Positions 57,254 to 64,000 of a DNA stretch of 64,000 nucleotides are shown here, one piece after another. The notes beneath the pieces were generated by a model, which had not been told where the DNA came from, did no database searches, and worked only from the letters and a program-made list of their open reading frames with translations. The stretch comes from an uncultured Granulosicoccaceae bacterium. GTDB taxonomy: Bacteria > Pseudomonadota > Gammaproteobacteria > Granulosicoccales > Granulosicoccaceae. The stretch's first letter is position 1. Every line of letters starts with the position of its first letter. The position numbers and the translations under genes were made by a program. Location of the stretch: assembly GCA_937922675.1 (NCBI GenBank), contig CALAJN010000001.1:1-64000 (forward strand). The letters are read 5' to 3'.

Positions 57254-58432
57254 GTGAATGTACTGCGGCTCAAACGCCGTGAGGAACGTCGTGTACTCGC
57301 GGGTCATGGTTGGATATTCTCCAACGAGATTGACACTGCTGTAACACCCCTTAAAGGGCTGGAAGCTGGCAGCGATGTCGTCATCGAGGGATCGGACGGT
57401 CGCTTTTTGGCGCATGCCTACGTCAATCCCGCCTCGCTTATTGCCGCCCGTGTGACCGGCAGGCGGCGCAACCGGCAATTCGATGACGAGGCGCTTCGTG
57501 CACGACTGAGCAAGGCCCTCGCACTGCGTGAGCGGCGCTACGGCGGGCCGTGGTATCGCTGGGTCTACAGCGAGGCTGATGGCCTGCCTGGGTTGATTGT
57601 TGATCGTTACGACGATGTCGCTGTCGTACAGGTATCGACAGCAGGGATGGAGCAGCGCCTTGAGGCGGTGCTGGCAGCGATTGCAGATGTCGCAGGTATC
57701 CGCTCGGTCCTGCTGAGAAACGACGCTGCTGTGCGCGAGCTTGAGGGGCTTGCACGTTATCGGCGATGGGAAGGTGAGTCCCGCGAACTGTTGTCGGTGG
57801 TTGAAAATGATCTTCGGTTCGAGGTGCCTGCCGAGCTGTCACAGAAAACCGGCTGGTTCTACGATCACAGAGAGACCAGACGTGCGCTACACGACTGGGC
57901 CAAGGGGTGCCGGATACTTGATGTGTACAGCTACGCCGGCGCCTTTGCCATCAACGCTGCGGTTGCCGGAGCCAAAGACGTTTTGGCAATAGACAGCTCT
58001 GCGACTGCGACCTCTGCAATCGCCGCGAATGCTGCGCTCAATCAGGTGGCTGATCGTGTGACTGTTCGTACGGCTGATGCTGTGACCTGTCTGCGCGAGT
58101 TGCAAGAGGCCAATGAGGTGTTTGACCTCGTGGTTCTGGATCCGCCTGCTTTCGTCAAGCGCCGCCGCGATCGCGATGCCGGTATCAAGGAGTACGGTCG
58201 CGTGAACCGCCTGGCGATGAAGCTGCTGGGTCCTGATGGGGTGCTCGTGTCGGCATCCTGCTCTCAGTCGGTGGACGAGGACATGCTCGTCGGCGTGCTG
58301 CGTCGCAACCTGCCGCGTGACAGGGATCTGTTGCAGGTGCTCGGTAGCGTGACACAGGCACCTGACCATCCTGTTCATCCGGCTATGCCGGAGACTCGGT
58401 ACCTGAGCGGAGTCATCGCGCGCATCACCTGA
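57254..58432 (+). CDS. rlmI: Class I SAM-dependent rRNA methyltransferase, RlmI type
   Basis: This 392-residue protein has an N-terminal PUA-like domain (LRLKRREERRVLAGHGWIFS), then ADGLPGLIVDRYDDVAVVQ. The methyltransferase domain has QKTGWFYDHRETRR, ILDVYSYAGAFAINAA (SAM-binding), VVLDPPAFVKRRRD and VSASCSQSV (catalytic Cys). E. coli RlmI makes m5C1962 in 23S rRNA. The start is a GTG six bases after the rsd stop. The exact target base is inferred from the family. Confidence 0.92.
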   Translation: MNVLRLKRREERRVLAGHGWIFSNEIDTAVTPLKGLEAGSDVVIEGSDGRFLAHAYVNPASLIAARVTGRRRNRQFDDEALRARLSKALALRERRYGGPWYRWVYSEADGLPGLIVDRYDDVAVVQVSTAGMEQRLEAVLAAIADVAGIRSVLLRNDAAVRELEGLARYRRWEGESRELLSVVENDLRFEVPAELSQKTGWFYDHRETRRALHDWAKGCRILDVYSYAGAFAINAAVAGAKDVLAIDSSATATSAIAANAALNQVADRVTVRTADAVTCLRELQEANEVFDLVVLDPPAFVKRRRDRDAGIKEYGRVNRLAMKLLGPDGVLVSASCSQSVDEDMLVGVLRRNLPRDRDLLQVLGSVTQAPDHPVHPAMPETRYLSGVIARIT

Positions 58433-58477
58433 GTCCTTTCGCACAGCGCAAAGGCACAGCCCTTTATACTTCGTGCC

Positions 58478-59350
58478 ATGGCAAGCGAACCCTTGATGTA
58501 TCCGAATATCGATCCGGTAGCGATATCGCTCGGGCCGATCGACATTCACTGGTACGGCATTACCTACCTGGTGGCATTTCTGGCCGGTTGGTGGCTAGCC
58601 AAGTGGCGTGCCTCGCGCCCGGGCTCGGGCTGGATGCCTGAGGAAATCGGTGATGCGGTTTTCTATATCGTGCTCGGCGTCATCGCCGGGGGCAAGATCG
58701 GATCGCTCTTGTTCTACCAGACCGACACCTTGCTGTCCGACCCTCTGACTGCCCTCAATCCATTCGCTGCAGGCGGTTGGCGCGGCATGAGTTTTCATGG
58801 TGGTTTTATCGGCGTGCTGGTCGCATTCTGGATGTATGCGCGGCATACAGGACGTCACTTTTTTCAGGTCGCTGACTTCTTTGCACCGGCTTTCCCGATT
58901 GGCCTCGGGGCAGGGCGAATCGGGAACTTCATCAACGGTGAACTCTACGGGCGAACCACCGATGTACCCTGGGGCATGGTGTTTCCGCATGCGGGTCTAG
59001 AGCCTCGCCACCCCAATCAGCTGTACCAGTTCTTCTGTGAAGGCATCCTGCTGTTCATCATCATGTGGTGGTTCAGCAGCAAACCACGTCCTCGCATGAC
59101 AGTGGCTGGTCTGTTCGTGTTGTGTTACGGCGTATATCGCTTCTTTATTGAATTTGTACGTCAGCCCGATGATCATCTCGGATTCGTCGCCTTTGACTGG
59201 GTGACCATGGGGCAGGTGTTGTCGCTGCCCATGATCATCGCTGGCGCTGCGATCATGGTGATCGGATACAAGCGCGGCATCATGGATCGACCAGGTGAAG
59301 TACCTGAACTCGTGCGTGCGCGAGTGCAATCAGTCTCCACCACGAGTTGA
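58478..59350 (+). CDS. lgt: Prolipoprotein diacylglyceryl transferase
   Basis: This 290-residue inner-membrane enzyme attaches diacylglycerol to the lipobox Cys, the first step of lipoprotein maturation. It has seven helices, IHWYGITYLVAFLAGWWLA, MSFHGGFIGVLVAFWMY and the Lgt signature GAGRIGNFINGELYGR. HPNQLYQFFCEG and YRFFIEFVRQPD follow. An ATG six codons later (58496) is an alternative start. thyA follows eight bases later. Confidence 0.97.
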   Translation: MASEPLMYPNIDPVAISLGPIDIHWYGITYLVAFLAGWWLAKWRASRPGSGWMPEEIGDAVFYIVLGVIAGGKIGSLLFYQTDTLLSDPLTALNPFAAGGWRGMSFHGGFIGVLVAFWMYARHTGRHFFQVADFFAPAFPIGLGAGRIGNFINGELYGRTTDVPWGMVFPHAGLEPRHPNQLYQFFCEGILLFIIMWWFSSKPRPRMTVAGLFVLCYGVYRFFIEFVRQPDDHLGFVAFDWVTMGQVLSLPMIIAGAAIMVIGYKRGIMDRPGEVPELVRARVQSVSTTS

Positions 59351-59358
59351 GGTAGGTC

Positions 59359-60153
59359 ATGGAGGCGTATCACGCATTGCTTGCACACGTGTTGGCAAAC
59401 GGTGTTGAGCGTGGCGACAGAACCGGCACGGGTACCTTATCGGTATTCGGACATCAGACGCGTTATACGCTTGCCGATGGGTTTCCCCTGGTAACCACCA
59501 AGCGCGTGCATTGGAAGTCAGTTGTGCATGAGTTGCTGTGGTTTATCGCAGGTGACACCAATATTGCCTACCTGAATGAGAACGGTGTAAAAATTTGGAA
59601 CGAGTGGGCCGATGAGAAGGGTGAGCTTGGTCCTGTGTACGGATCACAGTGGCGCAGCTGGCCAACACCGAGCGGACAGCGCGTTGATCAGCTGAGAAAT
59701 GTAATCGAGTCGATACGCAACAACCCTGAATCTCGTCGTCACATTGTGTCCGCGTGGAATGTGGCGGATGTGGACGACATGGCGCTCCCGCCTTGCCATA
59801 CCATGTTTCAGTTTTATGTGGCGCAAGGAAAACTCAGTTGCCAGTTGTATCAGCGCAGTGCAGATCTTTTTCTGGGCGTGCCTTTTAATATTGCAAGTTA
59901 TGCCCTATTGACGATGATGATTGCTCATGCAACCGACCTTGAGCCAGGCGATTTTGTGCACACGCTCGGAGATGCCCACGTATATCTCAATCATACAGAG
60001 CAAGTAAAGGAGCAACTGGCTCGCACGCCCAAGCCACTGCCACAAGTGCACCTGAACGCAGATGTGAAAGATGTGTTTGCCATGGGCTTTGATGACATCG
60101 AGTTGCTTGGCTATGACCCTGATCCGGCAATCAGGGCGCCGATTGCAGTGTGA
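59359..60153 (+). CDS. thyA: Thymidylate synthase
   Basis: This 264-residue enzyme methylates dUMP with methylene-tetrahydrofolate. It has [36 protein letters not shown] with the catalytic Cys in [24 protein letters not shown] and [10 protein letters not shown]. It is exactly the E. coli length. GAGG precedes the ATG. The lgt-thyA pair is conserved in gammaproteobacteria. Confidence 0.98.
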   Translation: MEAYHALLAHVLANGVERGDRTGTGTLSVFGHQTRYTLADGFPLVTTKRVHWKSVVHELLWFIAGDTNIAYLNENGVKIWNEWADEKGELGPVYGSQWRSWPTPSGQRVDQLRNVIESIRNNPESRRHIVSAWNVADVDDMALPPCHTMFQFYVAQGKLSCQLYQRSADLFLGVPFNIASYALLTMMIAHATDLEPGDFVHTLGDAHVYLNHTEQVKEQLARTPKPLPQVHLNADVKDVFAMGFDDIELLGYDPDPAIRAPIAV

Positions 60154-60237
60154 TTCGCAAGGCCGGTGATGCAACATCAGTTCATCTTGATTACGATCGG
60201 AGATAAATTGATCCTGTTGCGCTCGGCTAAGACAGCT

Positions 60238-63144
60238 TCATGTCTGGCTTGTATCCAGAGATTGTTCGAGCAAGCGCGCCACGTGTAGTGGTTTTCTATG
60301 GGTCAGATCCGACACCTGATGGCGGCATGACGTCCCGTCAGCAACAATCAGGGTGTCAGGCTCTGCCTGCCTGACAGCCGGGGCCAAATCGAGCTCTGCC
60401 ATCTCGCGTGACACCTCGTGTGTGTCAACACCATAGCCAAAGGCGCCAGCCATACCGCAGCAACTGGACTCGACCAGCTCGATCTCGGTGTCAGGCAGGC
60501 GGGCCAGCGTTTTTTCAATCGACGACATCACCCCCATCGCTTTTTGATGGCAATGCCCGTGCAGCAATACCTTGGGTCCAGGGGACTTCAGGGGAAGCTT
60601 GAAGTCCTTGTTGTCCTGTTGATCAGCGATGTATTCCTCGAGCATTTTTGCCTGCTGTGCGAGTAGTGCCGAGTCCGCTCCGGGTAGCAGTGCCGGGATC
60701 TCATCCCGTAAGGTCAACAAACAACTGGGCTCGAGGCCGACGATCGGCAAGCCCTGTCGCGCATAGGGCAGCAGTGCATCGACCAGGCGCTGTGCCTCTT
60801 GCCGAGCCTGATCGACCATCCCGCACGCGAGGAATGTGCGCCCGCAACACAATGGCCGTCCACCGTCGGCTGCTGTGGCGACTTTCACAGGCACCTTCGC
60901 GGCGTGCAAGACTTTGACCGTTGCGCGCAGGTTCTCAGGCTCAAAGTAACGATTGAAGCTATCGGCAAACAAGACGACTCCCGGATCAGCTATAGCTGCC
61001 ACTTCGGTGTCCTTGAAAGAATGGCTGCTCCACTGGGGTAGCTGCCTGGTCGCTGTGAGGCCGGTCAAGCTCTCGGTCAATCTGGCAATGAAGGGCAGGC
61101 GATTGCGCAGATTGGCAAGCCACGGAACTTTGGAGATCCAGGGAGCGTAACGTGGCAGATACCCCACAAGTCGATCACGCACGCCTGGCCCGTGCTTGTT
61201 CACTCGTGCATGCTGAACCTCGATTTTCATGCGCGCCATGTCAACACCTGTCGGGCATTCACGCTTGCAGGCCTTGCAGGACACGCAAAGTTTCATGGAC
61301 TCCGCCATGTCATCCGACGTCAAGGCATCGGCTCCCAACTGCCCGGAAATCGCGAGGCGGAGTGTGTTTGCACGACCACGCGTTACGTCCTGCTCATTGC
61401 GCGTCACACGATAGGAGGGGCACATCACGCCGCCTTTCAGCTTTCGACAGGCACCATTGTTGTTGCACATCTCGACTGCACCTTGAAAGCCGCCGGCACT
61501 GCCGATCCACTGTGCCCAGTCAAGTCCTGTCTTGAACTCTGGTACGTGATAGTCCGGGCCGAAACGGAACAAGGATCTACTATCCATTTTCGGTGCATCA
61601 ACAATCTTTCCGGGGTTCAACAAGCTCTCGGGATCAAACCTGTGTTTTACCTCTGCAAAGTTAGCCACCATACGTGAGCCGAACATGCGTTCATGAAACT
61701 CTGATCGAACCAGACCATCGCCGTGTTCACCAGAGTGTGATCCCTTGTACTTGGCAACCAGCTCAAAGCACTCCTCGGCAATTGACCGCATCTTGACAAC
61801 GTCCTGATCGAGCTTCAAATTCAGCACTGGGCGTACATGCAGGCAGCCAACCGAGGCATGTGCATACCAGGTGCCACGTGTGCCGTGCTTGTCGAATATT
61901 TCGGTCAGGCCAGCTGTGTAGCCGGCAAGATCGGGTAGTTCAACGGCACAATCCTCAACAAAAGAGACTGGTTTTCCGTCTGTCTTCATCGACATCATAA
62001 TGTTCAAGCCGGAGCTTCTCAGGTCAGCAATCCGGGTTTGCATTGTGCTATCGGTAACCGCTTTGACACCGCCCCATTGCTTGCCGCTGCCGGCCCACGA
62101 AAACCCGAGATCGCCCATCATTTCTTCTAGCTGGGCAAGCTTTTGGGTGTGCCGGCTGGTGTCTTCTTCGGCAAACTCCACAAGCAACAGGGCATCGGGC
62201 TTGCCGCTGACAAATTCCTCAATGGTCTTGCGAAACATTGGAATGTCGCGCGCAAGGCCGATCATGGTGGCATCCACCAGCTCGACCCCCTGTGGCTTGA
62301 GCGTCACCAGATGCTGGGCTGCATCCATGGCCTGATGAAACGTCGGAAAGTGACAAACCCCGAGCACCTTGTCAGCGAGTAGCGGCCAAAGTTTGAGTTC
62401 GATCGCGGTGGAGTAGGCGAGGGTACCTTCTGATCCGACCAACAAGTGAGCAAGGTTGTTGGGACGATCCATCGGAACCAAGGCGTCAATATTGTAGCCA
62501 CCCACCCGGCGCATAACTTTGGGGAAGCGGGCGTCGATTTCTGCAGCTTCACGTACGCCTAACTGCAGCAAATCATCACGCAGTGCAACATGCTCGGGCG
62601 CTAGTTCCTCGCCTATCGGGCCAAAGTTGTGTTTGCTGCCATTGGCAAGAAAAGCATCGATAGACAGTACGTTGTCGCGCATCATTCCGTAACGCAGCGA
62701 CTTGCCTCCGCAGGAGTTGTTGCCAGCCATACCGCCAATGGTGGCGCGTGATGCGGTTGAGACGTCCACCGGAAACCATAAGCCATATGGTTTCAGTGCG
62801 CGATTCAGCGTGTCCAATACAATACCTGGTCTGACAACGCAACGCTGGCCGTCAACATCCAGCTCTAGAATGTCATTGAAGTGCGAACTGTTGTCGAGTA
62901 CCAGCCCGTTGTTGACTGTCTGCCCGCACTGCGACGTTCCGCCTCCGCGTGCCAGCAGCGGTACGCCGTGTTCGCTGCAGACGGTAATGGCTGCCTGAAT
63001 ATCGTCTTCAGATTGTGGCGCAAGCACGCCCGCCGGCATCATCTGATACAGCGATGCATCAGTGGCATACCGACCACGCGAGAAGCGATCGAACTGAAGC
63101 TTGCCTTGAACTCGTGGTTTCAGGGCGTCGTGTAGCTGCTGCAT
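60238..63144 (-). CDS. FAD-binding and Fe-S oxidoreductase, D-2-hydroxyacid dehydrogenase (YdiJ/DLD) type
   Basis: This large 968-residue protein has an N-terminal FAD-binding domain with LLARGGGTSQCGQTVNNGLV and IGGMAGNNSCGGKSLRYGM (about residues 60-170). A cap/oxidase C domain has GSHSGEHGDGLVRSEFHE-type text ending near residue 520. Fe-S parts follow: CNNNGACRKLKGGVMCPSYR, CVSCKACKRECPTGVDM and two CCG motifs (RPLCCGRTFL; SSCCGMAGAFGYG). The layout matches D-lactate or D-2-hydroxyglutarate dehydrogenases of the YdiJ group. The substrate is not certain. It is divergent from the aminotransferase gene next door, which hints at a 2-hydroxy acid or glyoxylate pathway. Confidence 0.9.
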   Translation of the reverse strand: MQQLHDALKPRVQGKLQFDRFSRGRYATDASLYQMMPAGVLAPQSEDDIQAAITVCSEHGVPLLARGGGTSQCGQTVNNGLVLDNSSHFNDILELDVDGQRCVVRPGIVLDTLNRALKPYGLWFPVDVSTASRATIGGMAGNNSCGGKSLRYGMMRDNVLSIDAFLANGSKHNFGPIGEELAPEHVALRDDLLQLGVREAAEIDARFPKVMRRVGGYNIDALVPMDRPNNLAHLLVGSEGTLAYSTAIELKLWPLLADKVLGVCHFPTFHQAMDAAQHLVTLKPQGVELVDATMIGLARDIPMFRKTIEEFVSGKPDALLLVEFAEEDTSRHTQKLAQLEEMMGDLGFSWAGSGKQWGGVKAVTDSTMQTRIADLRSSGLNIMMSMKTDGKPVSFVEDCAVELPDLAGYTAGLTEIFDKHGTRGTWYAHASVGCLHVRPVLNLKLDQDVVKMRSIAEECFELVAKYKGSHSGEHGDGLVRSEFHERMFGSRMVANFAEVKHRFDPESLLNPGKIVDAPKMDSRSLFRFGPDYHVPEFKTGLDWAQWIGSAGGFQGAVEMCNNNGACRKLKGGVMCPSYRVTRNEQDVTRGRANTLRLAISGQLGADALTSDDMAESMKLCVSCKACKRECPTGVDMARMKIEVQHARVNKHGPGVRDRLVGYLPRYAPWISKVPWLANLRNRLPFIARLTESLTGLTATRQLPQWSSHSFKDTEVAAIADPGVVLFADSFNRYFEPENLRATVKVLHAAKVPVKVATAADGGRPLCCGRTFLACGMVDQARQEAQRLVDALLPYARQGLPIVGLEPSCLLTLRDEIPALLPGADSALLAQQAKMLEEYIADQQDNKDFKLPLKSPGPKVLLHGHCHQKAMGVMSSIEKTLARLPDTEIELVESSCCGMAGAFGYGVDTHEVSREMAELDLAPAVRQAEPDTLIVADGTSCRHQVSDLTHRKPLHVARLLEQSLDTSQT

Positions 63145-63290
63145 GCTGACGTCAGGTGCTGTCTGAGTTTGATTTCAATTGACTTGAATATAGAAACACA
63201 CATACGATGTAAAGGCACGAGTTGTCCCTTTTCAACAATGTCTCGATCGTGGCTGCTCTGCGGTACACGCCGGAAAACCGACCCGTAGTC

Positions 63291-64000
63291 ATGAGAAAAG
63301 CCGGCCGTCATTTTTTACAGATCCCGGGACCTAGCGCCGTTCCCGATCGGATCCTCAGTGCGATTGGTCAACAGACCATAGATCACCGCGGCCCGTCCTT
63401 CGCCGATGTTGGTTTGCGCTCGCTTGAAGGTCTTAAAACTATCTTCAAGACCGAGCAGCACGTCGTCATCTATCCCTCGTCCGGTACGGGTGCATGGGAG
63501 GCGGCACTGGTCAATACGCTTTCCCGTGGTGATCGAGTGCTGATGTTTGAAACCGGCCACTTCGCCACGCTGTGGAAAAAGCTTGCAGAAAAGCTCGGCC
63601 TTCAAGCGGAATTCATTGAAGGTGACTGGCGTAGCGGTGCCGACGCGGAAGCGATTGAAGCGCGTCTTGCTGAAGACAAGACGCACGATATCAAGGCGGT
63701 GTGCGTGGTACACAACGAGACGTCGACCGGATCGGTATCTGATATTGCTGAAGTCAGGCAGGCTATTGATCGCACCGGCCATCCCTGCTTGTTCATGGTC
63801 GACACGATTTCGGGTCTCGCATCCCTTGACTACCGTCATGACGAGTGGGGCGTTGATGTGACGGTGTCTGGTTCACAAAAGGGTTTGATGCTCCCACCAG
63901 GCCTGTCGTTCAACGCGGTCAGCGAAAAGGCGCTTGCTGCAAACAAGAGCGCCGACTTGCAGCGTTCCTATTGGGACTGGACAGAGATGCTCGGCCCGAA
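63291..64000 (+). CDS. Serine-glyoxylate-type aminotransferase (partial, runs off window)
   Basis: The first 236 residues of a class V PLP aminotransferase are present: AGRHFLQIPGPSAVPDRILSA at the start (shown in part: AGRHFLQIPGPSAVPDRI), VVIYPSSGTGAWEAALVNTL, VCVVHNETSTGSVSDI, and GSQKGLMLPPGLSF with the PLP-lysine. The family converts glyoxylate plus serine or alanine to glycine plus a keto acid. The ATG at 63291 fits the family N-terminus; a GTG at 63249 is open. The stop lies beyond the window. Confidence 0.92.
   Translation, partial: MRKAGRHFLQIPGPSAVPDRILSAIGQQTIDHRGPSFADVGLRSLEGLKTIFKTEQHVVIYPSSGTGAWEAALVNTLSRGDRVLMFETGHFATLWKKLAEKLGLQAEFIEGDWRSGADAEAIEARLAEDKTHDIKAVCVVHNETSTGSVSDIAEVRQAIDRTGHPCLFMVDTISGLASLDYRHDEWGVDVTVSGSQKGLMLPPGLSFNAVSEKALAANKSADLQRSYWDWTEMLGP

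Noticed and set aside
1-64000. CRISPR arrays, tRNA or rRNA genes, complete insertion sequences
   Set aside because: I looked for regularly spaced repeats, tRNA-like cloverleaf sequences and transposase genes and saw none. The only mobile-element hint is the palindromic stretch after ahcY.

Overview
The window looks like a chromosomal segment from a gammaproteobacterium. The evidence is the str/S10/spc/alpha ribosomal gene order, the E. coli-like lengths of the ribosomal proteins, a C- type S14, the miaB-ybeZ-ybeY-corC-lnt block, Rsd, YcgN and a fused CysN/CysC. GC content is moderate to high. The many exported beta-helix, DUF11-like and lipoprotein genes, together with a glycine betaine ABC importer, fit a marine or halotolerant heterotroph. 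A Granulosicoccus-like member of the Chromatiales is a guess, not something shown by the sequence.

Layout. 1-552: the end of tuf and rpsJ, closed by a strong intrinsic terminator. 592-7807: an insertion of non-ribosomal genes that splits rpsJ from the rest of the S10 operon. It holds two EamA transporters, two beta-helix exported proteins around a lipoprotein, a DUF188 protein and the DNA glycosylase Tag. 7808-21992: a long leader with a candidate promoter, then an unbroken rplC-to-rplQ superoperon including secY and rpoA, ended by a 16-bp stem terminator. 22007-33866: an MsbA-like exporter, gpsA, small and exported proteins, decayed catabolic genes (intradiol dioxygenase and DUF849/BKACE remnants), an EamA transporter, uvrA, a YajR-like MFS transporter and an SDR. 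33896-42103: ssb, then metK and ahcY (the SAM cycle), a non-coding repeat-rich stretch, proXWV-type betaine import and a glycosyltransferase. 42107-46012: a broken nucleoside hydrolase and the sulfate-activation operon cysD-cysNC, in which CysD carries an N-terminal helix-turn-helix domain. 46203-51597: miaB-ybeZ-ybeY-corC-lnt with overlapping starts. 51630-60153: gcvH, two envelope proteins, hemL, rubredoxin, fbp, ycgN, rsd, an rRNA methyltransferase, lgt and thyA. 60238-64000: a large FAD/Fe-S oxidoreductase divergent from a serine-glyoxylate-type aminotransferase that runs off the window.

How the genes work together. Most genes are housekeeping (translation, secretion, lipoprotein maturation by Lgt and Lnt, DNA repair). 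One-carbon, methyl and sulfur metabolism is well represented by metK, ahcY, the betaine importer, cysD/cysNC, gcvH, thyA and the serine-glyoxylate aminotransferase. The most unusual points are the HTH-CysD fusion with repeated A-tract/T-tract sites upstream, the split S10 operon with a new leader before rplC, an inverted repeat in front of metK, and several half-decayed metabolic genes.
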